Origin: Wurfbainia villosa
Taxonomy: Eukaryota; Streptophyta; Magnoliopsida; Zingiberales; Zingiberaceae
Direction of reading: 5' to 3'
DNA: 64,000 nt
Assembly: GCA_025175895.1 (NCBI GenBank)
Contig: CM045987.1
Location: 110,783,040 to 110,847,039, forward strand
Below the pieces are notes generated by a model. That model ran no database searches, was not told the DNA's origin, and saw nothing but the letters and a program-made list of their open reading frames with translations. Positions within the stretch are counted from its first letter, which is position 1. Every line of letters starts with the position of its first letter. The position numbers and the translations under genes are program-made. This document shows, in pieces, positions 1 through 8,819 of this stretch.

Positions 1-1080
1 TATTTTATGTCATGACATCATGATCATTGGTCATGCTTATTTATGTTATCATTTATGCCATGATCATTCATATATTAATTAAAATTGATTTAAGGACTAT
101 GACATGACTTAAAGTCCCATATATAAGGGAATCAAGTAGTGTTGCCCAGAAAATGAATGAGACCTTAGTATAGGCATAACCAAAACCCACATCTCACATA
201 AAATTGCCTTGTATGTGTTTTCATACACTTTAGACATATGTGAGATGCTAGGAAATAAGTTAAGTTCAAGGTCCATAGTTCTTGCATCTAGAAGAACTCA
301 AACTCATCTTATACCATGGTGGATCATGGGGAAAGCTAATGTGCAAGTCATGTGCATGGAGCCCATTGATCATGATCCAATATAGATTTTCAAAAATATT
401 TTAAAATCATTTTAGAAAACTTTGGTGTAGTCTATCTTTTGATAGAAGTCACCATTGAGAAAGTTAATACAAAGTAGAGCCAAAACATTGAACTTTTCAA
501 TGATTTTGAACTTTGTGTCAATCTCCTATTTTTATGGGTATTTTATTTTTCACCCATAATGATTGTCATAAGTATTATACATATGAATTTTCGTGATTTT
601 TTTATTTATGTATAATTACTTATGATTTTTCAAAAATTATTTCTGAAAACTGAATTTCTGCATTTGCAGAAATCAGTCGACTGACTGACGTCAACAGTAG
701 TCGACTGGTGACTATAAGAGTCGACTGCCAGAGATGATTTCGGGTAAAAAGGATGTTTAGCCCATGTGTCAGTTATGTTAGGTTACCCTAACTGCTCCTA
801 ACCCTAGGATATGCCTTGGAAAGCATTGGAAAGGATGAAAATCCATTGGATATAGATTAGGAGAGTTGTTTGGGTGTGTATCAAATTTTAAGGTGTGTGA
901 AAGTTCAAGGTTGAACTTTTGACCTTAATTTTGATGTTTTAGTGTTCCTATAGGATTAGGGACTCTCCAAGGACATTGTTGGTGCAATGGTCAAGAGGGA
1001 GCAAGCCTTTAGGGGGAGGTATCCATTATGGGATGATGGATGTGTTCTTCCTCATGAGGGGGAGAATTTTGAGAATGTGG
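1..1080 (+). mobile_element. Internal 3' noncoding region of sirevirus I
   Basis: No coding region is visible. The stretch is AT-rich and aligns by eye with about 49950-51140, the 3' untranslated region of sirevirus H. Shared landmarks are the 'aaacccacatctcac' block, the 'catacactttagacatatgtgagatg' type block, a small group of GTCGACTG motifs near 675-725, and the 'caaggacattgttggtgcaatggtca' type block near 970. It is therefore read as the untranslated part of a + strand sirevirus whose gag and pol lie off the left edge. The copy is interrupted by the pararetrovirus relic at about 1081. Confidence 0.65.
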
Positions 1081-1387
1081 GATGCCCAATTTGGAATCTG
1101 TGCATGTACACTCGATGATGTGCATCATCTTGTCGGGAGTGATATAACACCTCAGCTGGTGCTATTGCAGCTCGTTCCTGCATAGATAATTGCAATTGTA
1201 CCTGGGGATCAATTTGCTGTTCTAAGGTGTTAGCTGCTGTTGATCGTCCAGTGAGTCTTCTGCCAACTCGTCTGGCAGCTTGCTGGGCATTGTAGATTCT
1301 TCGTTGCCCTCGTCGGTAATTGCGAATTTGATCTTCAATTAAGGGAGTTGGTGCCGTTGCCCCTTCATTTGTGGTAGTGGTCATCAT
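1052..1387 (-). pseudogene. Badnavirus polyprotein (ORF3) N-terminal fragment
   Basis: The 111-codon frame starts at 1387 and resembles the start of the badnavirus ORF3 polyprotein, the region before the movement domain. Recognisable pieces are an IEDQIRNYRRGQRRIYNAQQ block and a PAEVLYHSR...HRVY block. Its ATG overlaps the stop of the preceding frame in an ATGA arrangement, as is usual between badnavirus ORFs, which supports this start. Viral similarity stops near 1085; the last residues are read from sirevirus flanking DNA. In the virus the full protein is near 1900 residues, so nearly all of it is missing. Confidence 0.75.
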
Positions 1388-2439
1388 TTCTTGGCCTTTT
1401 GTTTCTCTTCTGCAAGAAATTTTAATGGATCCTTGAAAACTAGAATTTTTCCTCGTGCTTCTTTAGGAGCTTCTTTGGGTCCAAGAGTTAAATTTTGGAG
1501 TTTTGTTAATAAAGCATCGGGAAGAACACCGCCAGTATTTTCTTGCTGTCGCTCTAAGAGAGTCTTCAAATCACTGCGGATACCTTTGACTTCCTCAGCT
1601 ATCTGTATGAGTAACTGAATTTGCAAATTATTTTGTTTAATAAGTGCACCAGTAGTGCTAGCTACTCCTTGAAGATCACTTGGTCGTAGAAATCCATGAG
1701 CTGTATAGCTAAACATATCTTGAATCTGAATGTATTCATTTTCTTCCATTTCTAATTCAGGAATAGCTGCAGCAGAAACATAAGGAGATGTTTCTATTGT
1801 TGTCAGATTTTTATAAAAGGTTACCTGATTACCTTCGATGCGAAGGCCTCCCTGCATGGCGCGGATGAAGTTACATCCGAGGATCATTTGAATATTTTCC
1901 CCAAGTTGCATAGGGAAAGAATATGTATAGGGAATTCGGAATGTATTGTATCCAATTGTCATTTTACCTCCCTTCAATTTTTTCTTAGCTACTGCTTTTG
2001 AAGAAATACCGTTAAAATGAACAGTGAATGGGTTTTCTTCCAATGCAGCTGTAGGGACGGAATTCTGATCGACAACACATGTTGTGGCTCCTGTGTCGAG
2101 AATAGCACTAAGCTGAAAGGTAGGTAAAGTATGTATCTCAAAACTAACCTTTAGGTTATATAACATATTTCTTCCACTTTTCGCTTGTCTTGGTTGTTCC
2201 GGGAGTGAACATACTTGGTATTCTTGGAGAAGTACATGAAGTTCTTCTTCCTCAGTAGGGAGAATCTCTTTTCGTTTTTGCTGTTGCAATTGTTGTATTT
2301 CCTTCTTTATTCCTTCCTTCTCTAGGATGAGTCTGTCGAACTCCATATTTTCTTGAATGAGTTCTTGATACTTGGCTGCCAATTCTTGCTTTTCTTTTTG
2401 CAAATGTTGATATTCCTGGGCCACTTGGATAGCATCCAA
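1384..2439 (-). pseudogene. Badnavirus coiled coil + aspartic protease fused to ORF2-like protein
   Basis: A 351-codon open frame with three parts. Residues 1-60 are glutamine- and lysine-rich with heptad character and probably form a coiled coil. Residues about 85-220 resemble badnavirus retropepsin, with the active-site triad D115-T116-G117, an IPYTYSFP stretch and a conserved GCNFIRAMQGG stretch near 189-198. From about 249 the protein matches badnavirus ORF2 instead: IKQNNLQIQLLIQIAEE, a second heptad stretch, and the terminal KILVFKDPLKF block. In known badnaviruses protease is followed by reverse transcriptase, and ORF2 is a separate gene, so this is a deletion fusion around residues 245-250. 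The first codon is TTG, and the frame is probably continuous with upstream polyprotein. Confidence 0.75.
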
Positions 2440-2465
2440 TCGTATCTGATGACACTCTCGTTTTT

Positions 2466-2786
2466 CTAGTTCTTGATCATCCAGTTGACTTTGTCATCTT
2501 CATCATCCGAATCACCCCAAGATGGTTTTATGAGGCTCATATCCCATTCTATTTTTTTTGGTGGTGTATATCGTACATAATAATCAAATTTGCCACTGGG
2601 CTGTCCCAGAGTATCCCATACCTCCTTTTCATCATTTTCGTCTTGTACTAGGACAGAAATAATATGTTCACGCAATTCTTCCTCATCTTTGTCATCATAT
2701 TCCACAGGTGTAGTGACTGCTGTAGAATAATTATGAAAACTAACAGATATTCGGCCATCCAATAAATTGGGGCTACTAACCTTCAA
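2466..2786 (-). pseudogene. Badnavirus polyprotein fragment (region between movement and coat domains)
   Basis: A 106-codon piece rich in acidic residues. The LLDGRISVSF start, the EVWDTLGQPSGKFDYYVRY block and the DDEDDKVNW tail resemble the linker between movement and coat regions of badnavirus polyproteins. It ends at a TAG at 2466-2468. The next frame downstream (from 2439) reads on in a different phase, so a single-base shift near 2466 breaks what was one polyprotein. The left viral limit is about 2790, where sirevirus sequence resumes. Confidence 0.65.
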
Positions 2787-2790
2787 TTAG

Positions 2791-2890
2791 GAGAGTGTTA
2801 GGATTGCCTCTCTTGAGTGATATGAGACTTATCACTAGTAAGAGTGAAGGCATCCTAGGTGCTTTTGGACCAAGGGGGAGATTGTAAGAT
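2791..2890 (+). mobile_element. Sirevirus I internal sequence between two insertions
   Basis: Short noncoding stretch homologous to about 51162-51236 of sirevirus H ('gagtcttggaccaatgggga' type block). It separates the pararetrovirus relic from element A and ends with the target duplication AAGAT at 2886-2890. The same local sequence resumes at 8044 with 'ctcattggg'. Confidence 0.65.
2886..2890 (+). repeat. Target-site duplication of element A, left copy (AAGAT)
   Basis: AAGAT directly precedes the TGTTGG start of the 5' LTR. The same five bases follow the 3' LTR at 8039-8043. The H paralogue reads 'aggatctcattgg' without interruption, consistent with a precise insertion here. Confidence 0.9.
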
Positions 2891-4039
2891 TGTTGGTGCA
2901 GTAGGCACCTAAGTCGAACCTGAGTTTTGATTATAGCAAACGATACAAAGTTAAGCTCATGTCATTATCTCACGAGCTGAATCGAGTGTGCAGAAAATTG
3001 CTATCGCTGGAGCTAAAGGATAACGACACCCGGAGGAAGCTGCGGTGGTCGGACGACACTCGAGTGACTTTGGAGGGAGCCAAAGGAATCGAGTGGAAGG
3101 TCAGAAGCGAAAGTGACACAGTAAGTATCGAGGTAAGCTCGTGTGTGTGCGAGAGTAAGTGAGGTCGTATCCTCTTTACGGGGATGATCTTAAGTGTAGA
3201 TCCGACCAAAGACATCCTATAGGTGGTCTAGGTCGAGATCGGACGGTCGAAGGCCGTCAAAATAATGTTTTTGTTAAGCTAACTTTGCCTTGCAGCTAGC
3301 ATCAGTCGACTGCCAGCTTGGAGGACTCGACTGTCATCCATCAGTCGACTGCCTGCGGTCAGCATTCGACTGATGCTGCCATCAGTCGACTGATGATGGC
3401 CATCAGTCGACTGATGGTCAATGATCAGCCTCGAGGAGTCAAGCTTTATCACCATTTTTCAAGGAGTCTTGTGCCCAATTCCTATTGGTTGAAGTTCCTC
3501 TCGAAAAGGGGCTCAAAGGCTATAAAAGGAGGGCCTCTCCTAGGGTTTTTCATCAATCTCTAAGTGTTCAAAAGCCTCCACAACGCTACGACTCTCCGAC
3601 AACTCTACAATGACGAAGTGCTGCCAACAACCCTAGCTTAATTTATATTTCCTAGTTGTTGGTATAATCTTATTTTGTCATCTCTTTAATACTGTAATTC
3701 TTTTTTATCGAGGTTTTTTATCGTTGCATTTTACATTAATAGAAGAGAGGGTTTATCTCTCTATCTTTTGCTTTCGAAGGTTTTTGTAATTGTCTAACTC
3801 CTACCTCCAACGAGGAGTGTTTTAGTGAATTGCCCTCCGTACACGGTCTAGGACCATTAGGGCCTTGGAGTAGTAGCCGAAGGCTACGAACCAAGTAAAA
3901 AAACATTTATCACCTTTTATTTATTATTTATATTTCCACTGCAAATAATTGTCTACTCGGGTTTTAACTAACGAAACGAAAGAAAAGTTTTTATCGCTAT
4001 TCACCCCCCCCCCCTCTAGCGATCCACTTTGATCCAACA
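2891..4039 (+). repeat. 5' LTR of element A
   Basis: 1149 bp, TG at the start and CA at the end. It contains a cluster of palindromic CAGTCGACTG-type motifs at about 3302-3418, a TATA box at 3521-3528, a GGTCTAGGACC stretch near 3845, and a run of C next to CTCTAGCGATCC at the 3' end. It matches both LTRs of element E in the opposite orientation. Confidence 0.92.
3521..3528 (+). promoter_or_regulatory. TATA box of element A 5' LTR
   Basis: TATAAAAG within 'ggctataaaaggaggg', about 630 bp inside the LTR and just downstream of the palindrome cluster. The same motif sits at the corresponding place in the LTRs of E, F and the 3' LTR of D, as expected for the U3/R promoter. Confidence 0.65.
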
Positions 4040-4041
4040 AT

Positions 4042-4052
4042 TGGTATCAGAG
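4042..4052 (+). other. Primer binding site of element A
   Basis: TGGTATCAGAG lies two bases after the 5' LTR. It is the usual plant copia primer site, complementary to the 3' end of initiator tRNA-Met. Confidence 0.9.
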
Positions 4053-4245
4053 TCGGGGGTGCTAAGATTTGGTGAAACCACCGATCTATCTTTTTTTTTA
4101 CAGATTTTTTCTTTATTTTTAATTTATTTCATTTGGTTAATTTTTTTTCCCGCACTACTAATCCAAGACGCGAGTCTTGGTACATTTCGTGTGTTTGTGT
4201 CGTTGCTAGTTTTTTCGTCATCATCTCCTTGTTTATTTTGTTTCA

Positions 4246-5880
4246 ATGGCCCATCTTGAGGGTTTTAGCACCGTCCGACCTCCGTTTTATAACGGAGATG
4301 ACTTCCGTTATTGGAAGGGTCGGATGGAATGCTTTCTTAAAACTCAAATAGAAATGTGGATCATAATCCAAACGGGATTCACACTTCTGACTAACGAAGT
4401 GGGTGAATCCTTGGATTATGACCAATGGACCATTGCGACAAAAAGACAAGTCGAAGCCAACGCCAAGGAAACTCAAATCCTCCAATGCGGCTTGTCCATG
4501 GAGGAGCTTAATCGCGTCGACCCCTTCATCAGCATAAAGGACCTTTGGACAAAGCTAGTAGAGCTACACGAAGGGACCGATGAAGCCAAGGTATGTAAGC
4601 GCAATCTTTTGTTTAATAAACTATATAATCAAAAAATGCAGGAAAACGAATCAACGACACAACTTCAGGCCCGCGTTCAAGACATAGTCAATAATCTACA
4701 CGCGATCGGGCAAAAGGTCGAAAACCACGACCTTATAAGGTATGTTCTTAACTCTTTTCCGAGGACTACCTTGTGGGCATCCATGGTCGATGCCTACAAG
4801 GTCTCCAAGGATCTTTCGAAGCTTAGGTTAGATGAATTATTTTCCGATTTTGAACTTCATGAATAGTCTAACTCGGAACCCGAGAAGGGTATAACACTTT
4901 TTGCAGGTTCGAGGAAGAAAACCGCAAGCAAGCGACCTCAGAAGGAAGAAGAGGATGAGTCCGATTCGGAGGTCGACTCGGAAATGGAGGTTGAACTAGT
5001 CAACCTAGTTCGGAGGATAGTCAAGGGCCGAAAATAAACTGTCACTCGACCCAACGAAGGTAAGCCTAAAAGTTCAAATATTAGATGTTACGAATGCAAC
5101 AGGTTTGGACACATCAAGTCCGAATGCCCAAAATTCAAGAGCAAAGCACTAAAACACAAAAAGGCACTCAACGCTACTTGGGAAGAAGCATCTGAGGAAG
5201 AAGATAATGATCATGTCCTCATGGCTAAACCGGTGGAATCGGAGACGGAGTCAGAACCGGAACATGAATCGGAAACCGAAGACGAGTCGGACTGTGAAGC
5301 ACTATTTAAGACAAGCCACGGATATGCATCCGGTTCAAAAGATACACTCAAGGTATGTCGATCCCTCATTAGTACACTTTATAGTGCAATTAAGATTTTA
5401 ACTGGAAAATTAGCTAAGTCCGAAACCAAGGTCGAGACCCTGGTTGAGGAAGTTAAACTCCTCAAACACGAGGTCTCCCTAACCTCTTCGACTAATCGAG
5501 TTCAAGAGGACTCAACTCGGGTTGAAAAGCCCGAAGTTGAGAACTCACTCTTGAAGAGTCAAGTCGAAGATCTTAGAAACACATTGGAAAGGTTTACTTT
5601 GGGATCCAAAGGACTTGACCTCCTACTTGGATCGCAAAGGGCCATGTACAACAAGGTCGGACTAGGGTTTAGCTCAAATACGACCAACAAGTCATATATG
5701 TCGATTGTAAGTCGACATAAAAAATGTGTCCAAGCATGGGTCCCTAAGACTGCCTTGATTTCAAACTTAGGATCAAACTAGTACTGGGTTCCCAAGGACC
5801 AAATCCACTATGTGGAGAGACCGAACCGATTCAACAGTTTAGGGGGAGCTAGTATGAAACTTGTTTGTATTTTAACTTAG
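4246..5880 (+). pseudogene. gag: Sirevirus gag (element A), three nonsense codons
   Basis: Structural nucleocapsid protein of the retrotransposon, about 544 codons in one frame from ATG 4246 to TAG 5880. The N terminus (MAHLEGFSTVRPPFYNGDDF) is the sirevirus capsid start. A CCHC zinc knuckle (CYECNRFGHIKSEC) lies at 5086-5127. Downstream are an acidic stretch and a long coiled coil (about 5400-5630), then a YWVPKDQIHYV tail. In-frame stops are at 4864-4866 (TAG where E has CAG), 5035-5037 (TAA) and 5779-5781 (TAG). No frameshift was seen. The ATG is supported by alignment with D, E and F. Not functional as it stands. Confidence 0.9.
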
Positions 5881-6462
5881 AAGTTGCATGCTTAGGTTCT
5901 TTATTTAGTTTGATTTTTCTTTTTAGAATGGCTAGATAGGACTATAACTAATCAATACTTGATAACATAGTACCAGGACGCGGCGAGATGATAGTATGCT
6001 AGGAAAGTGGAGTCTTGTGTATTCGGGCTAGATAAGGCGTATCTAGTTCGGTGCACTTGACCGAGCGGAACTAGCTGAAGCTACCTTGCTGTATCCTAGA
6101 CTAGTTAGACCATGAAGTGGTCTTAGGTGAGTCAAGTCTCTATTTTCTTGAAAATGACTTTGTCTAAGGAAGTGGTCATTGTTCTGATCAAACAAGGCCT
6201 CTGTGTCTCGCCATGACTTGGAAGCCATGATCTTGAAAAGGTGACTTGATGAGCCTAAGGTCAAATCTGAATCTAACGCAAGGTTGACAAGTGTTCAAGT
6301 CATTAAATTTAAATCAAGTAAAATTGGAAGTACTCTCACAAGAACATATAGGGTTAACATGTTTGATCATGTAGACATGGGTGAGATGATTTAGGTTAAT
6401 AATCTTCAACCAATCTTTAATAAATCCAATATCCGATCCGACTACCTTGTATGTAGGATCAA
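5881..6462 (+). other. Conserved spacer between gag and pol in element A
   Basis: About 580 bp with no sense reading frame, but clearly alike at nucleotide level in A, D (28815-29260) and E (59370-59880, inverted). It contains the antisense ORF described separately, and near 6339-6386 the 'agaacatatagggttaacatgtttgatcat' type block, which recurs near 29180-29210 and 59459-59490. Confidence 0.7.
6043..6264 (-). other. Antisense ORF in the gag-pol spacer of element A
   Basis: A 73-codon open frame opposite to gag and pol. It shares a core with antisense frames at the same place in D (28832-29071) and E (59533-59787): MASKSW..TEALFDQNNDHFLRQSHFQEN here and MASRSWRGTGAFFDR in E. I recognise no family. 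Openness in three diverged copies could mean antisense coding, or could simply follow from nucleotide conservation. Confidence 0.35.
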
Positions 6463-7713
6463 TGGATGTTGGACAGTGGTTGCTCCCGACACATGGCCGG
6501 GGATCAACTCAAGTTTTCGAAGCTTCGATTCAAACGACAAGGATCGATAGCCTTCAGAAACAACGACAAGCTCAAAATCATCGGATCAGGTGATATTGAG
6601 CTCAACTCTAACTTTATTATTCAAAATGTCTTATTGGTAGAAAATTTTCAATATAATTTACTTAGTTTAAGCCAATTGTGTGATAATAACTATAAAGTCA
6701 TATTCCTAGAAAATGAATGTGTAATTAATACAAATGAAACTTCTAAAACAATCCTTAAGGGAACCAGAAACAACAATATTTACACTATTAATCTAACTAA
6801 CTCCTCAACCAAGTGTTTTATGACACAGCAAGAGGAATCATGGTTGTGGCACCGACGACTCGGTCACTCACACCCAAGACTCATCCACAAGATGAGTTAG
6901 AGTGACTTAGTTAGAGGTTTGCCTAACATCAATAACTTGAACAATAAAATATGTAATGCTTGTCAACAAGTTAAACAATCTAGGACACAACATCAACTAA
7001 CTAATCAAGAACGAACCAAAAGTGTTCTTGAGCTCCTGCACATGGATCTATTTGATTCACACGGAGCTAAGTTACTTAATGGGAGTAAATTCTGCTTAGT
7101 CATAATTGATGACTATTCTAGATTTACTTGGGTTAGGTTCATCAAACAAAAAAATGATACCCTAGATCAACTAATGAGCCTATTTAAACTAATAGAAAAT
7201 CAACAAAACCTTAAAATTAAAAGACTTAGGACTGATCATGGTGGTGAATTCGAGAATCACAAGTTTACATAATTCTGTAACCTAAATGGATACCACCATG
7301 AGTTCTCTTGCCCTAGAACCCCACAACAAAATTGCCTAGTAGAACATAAAAATAGAACCCTACAAGAAGCCGCTAGGACAATGTTAAACGAGTATAATCT
7401 ACACGATAGGTTTTGGGCAGAAGCCGTAAGTACGGCATGCTATGTCCAAAATAGGATCCTTATGGTAAAGAGGCACCTTAAGACCTCATACGAGATTTAC
7501 TATGATAAAGTACCTATCATCAAGTACTTTAGGGTATTCGGGTGTAAGGTACATATCCTAAACACTAAGGATTACCTAGGGAAATTTACATCCAAAACCT
7601 CGATCGGAATCTTTCTAGGATACTCGACTACGAGTAGAGTGTATAGAGTATATAATTATGACACCCTTAGAGTCGAGGAGACTATCAATGTAGTATTTGA
7701 TGAAGGGGGAGAT
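6463..7713 (+). pseudogene. pol: Sirevirus pol remnant (protease-integrase) of element A
   Basis: One frame carries aspartic protease (MLDSGCSRHM, catalytic D-S-G at about 6469), the GAG-pre-integrase zinc region (LWHRRLGH...CNACQQVK), and the copia integrase core. The integrase acids are visible as D in HMDLFD, D in RTDHGGEFE and E in CLVEHKN. The frame ends in the integrase C-terminal region (GIFLGYSTTS...ETINVVFDEG). In-frame stops are at 6898-6900 (TAG) and 7270-7272 (TAA). After VVFDEG the DNA passes straight into the purine tract and 3' LTR. Reverse transcriptase and RNase H, present after the same residues in E, are gone. Inactive. Confidence 0.9.
7701..7713 (+). other. Polypurine tract of element A, at a deletion junction
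   Basis: GAAGGGGGAGA directly before TGTTGG of the 3' LTR. In E the coding DNA here reads 'gatgaagga', so GAAGG is shared by the coding side and the purine tract and probably served as deletion microhomology. Confidence 0.7.
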
Positions 7714-8038
7714 TGTTGGTGCAATAGGCACCTAAGTCGAACCTAGAGAGGGTTTGTCTCTCTATCTTTTGCTTTCGAAGGTTTTTGTAATCGTCTAACT
7801 CCTACCTCCAACGAGGAGGAGTGTTTTAGTGAATTTCCCTCCGTACACGGTCTAGGACCGTTAGGGCCTTGGAGTAGTAGCCGAAGGCTACGAACCAAGT
7901 AAAAAAATATTTGTCTCCTTTTATTTATCATTTATCTTTCTGCTGCAAATAATTGTCTACTCAGATTTTAACGAACGAAACGAAAGAAAAGTTTTTATCA
8001 CTATTCACCCCCCTATAGCGATCCGCTTCGATCCAACA
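7714..8038 (+). repeat. 3' LTR of element A, internally deleted
   Basis: Begins TGTTGGTGCAATAGGCACC and ends GATCCAACA, but is only 325 bp. After 'aagtcgaacct' it jumps to 'agagagggtttgtctctc', which corresponds to about 3753 of the 5' LTR. About 820 bp, including the palindrome cluster and TATA box, have been lost. Confidence 0.9.
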
Positions 8039-8043
8039 AAGAT
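8039..8043 (+). repeat. Target-site duplication of element A, right copy (AAGAT)
   Basis: Identical to 2886-2890. Sirevirus I sequence continues after it with 'ctcattggg'. Confidence 0.9.
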
Positions 8044-8302
8044 CTCATTGGGATATGAGACATTGACCTCCTTGGGAAGAACCTTTTTGATGTATGTCAA
8101 AAAGGGAGAGAATTAATGGGATTACCAATTTGGAAGAATTGATAAGTATATTTGAGTTAGGTAGCCTAACTCAATGGTTTTGTGGTTTTTGTTAAACATC
8201 AAAAAGGGGGATATTATTGGTGCAATCAGCCCAGGTCACGATTGACCAGACTCGAGTTGGACTCGAATAGTGTTTTGATGTTTGATAATATTTTGGAGAG
8301 AT
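8044..8302 (+). mobile_element. Sirevirus I 3' internal end with duplicated LTR start
   Basis: Noncoding, homologous to 51240-51585 of H. A purine tract 'aaaaagggggat' near 8200-8211 is followed at 8215 by TATTGGTGCAATCAGCCC, a mutated LTR start. A second start, TGTTGGTGCAATCGACCC, lies at 8303. The H copy shows the same doubling (51414 and 51586). Whether the LTR should start at 8215 or 8303 is uncertain. Confidence 0.6.
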
Positions 8303-8409
8303 TGTTGGTGCAATCGACCCGGGTCATGATTGACCTAACTCGAGTGGTATTTTGATGTTTAACGATGGTTTGACTATATGGATGACATGGGGTTGACCAT
8401 AAGATGGAG

Positions 8410-8625
8410 AAGTCCAAGTTTTATGTACTTGGCATGGAAAGTCCAAGTGGGACACTTGGTAATGGGAAAGTCCAAGTCATGGGTACTTGGCATGAAAAGT
8501 CCAAGCATGGGTCTCGGTAAGGGAAAGTCCAAGCTTGAGTCTTGGCAGCATAAGTCCAATGGTTTGGCAGCGTAAAGTCCAAGTGATAGTCTTGGCAGCG
8601 TAAGCCCAAATGTGCCTTGGCGGTA
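8410..8625 (+). repeat. Hairpin minisatellite in the LTR of sirevirus I
   Basis: Eight imperfect units, most of about 28 bp. Each starts AAGTCCAAG and is followed about ten bases later by CTTGG, so each unit can pair CCAAG with CTTGG. The H LTR has about twelve units at 51644-51988. Small reading frames crossing this stretch only repeat the same peptide and are not genes. Confidence 0.85.
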
Positions 8626-8819
8626 TAGACCAGCTTAGCATGACAATAGCCGATGGAAGCACTTGAAGGCTAGCGTATGGATGAACAAGTCATGGATGAC
8701 TTGGAGGGATCCGATAGGCGTGAGGCTGACGGAGGTGGTTAGAAGGCTTAGGTCTAGGTAAGGGTGGTATAGCAAGTATGAGGGCATCATACTTGGGGTT
8801 AAACCTCATATTTGAGGTT

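Larger units (their letters stand above)
1081..2790 (-). mobile_element. Endogenous badnavirus-like pararetrovirus fragment
   Basis: A minus-strand block of about 1.7 kb carries three linked reading frames resembling badnavirus proteins (family Caulimoviridae). In reading order these are: a piece of the large polyprotein between movement and coat regions, a retropepsin-like protease region, the C-terminal part of the small ORF2 protein, and the N terminus of the large polyprotein. Reverse transcriptase, RNase H, the intergenic region and ORF1 are absent. I see no coat-protein zinc knuckle between the linker and the protease. The order is that of a circular genome read through its start with two losses. 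Both ends pass into sirevirus DNA that is continuous in the paralogue near 51100-51250. Coat and polymerase are missing and a frameshift is present, so this is a relic and not a working virus. Confidence 0.8.
2891..8038 (+). mobile_element. Sirevirus A, deleted Ty1/copia element
   Basis: A 5.15 kb element with a 1149 bp 5' LTR, primer site, gag, protease-integrase part of pol, and a shortened 3' LTR, flanked by AAGAT. The LTR begins TGTTGGTGCAGTAGGCACC and ends CCAACA. It belongs to the same LTR family as minus-strand element E. Reverse transcriptase and RNase H are missing, and the 3' LTR lacks about 820 bp, so the copy cannot move alone. It is inserted in sirevirus I. Confidence 0.92.

Noticed and set aside
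976..1185. Plus-strand 69-codon ORF near the left end
   Set aside because: It crosses the junction of sirevirus DNA and the viral relic and lies opposite the viral frame; no codon pattern or homology seen.
1052..2786. A complete or activatable virus
   Set aside because: Coat, reverse transcriptase, RNase H, intergenic promoter and ORF1 are absent and the polyprotein is frameshifted.
8410..8625. CRISPR-like array
   Set aside because: Short variable hairpin units in a plant LTR, without regular spacers or cas genes.
8374..8662. Overlapping small ORFs with LGLS/WTF repeats (both strands)
   Set aside because: They only translate the 28 bp minisatellite and change frame from unit to unit.
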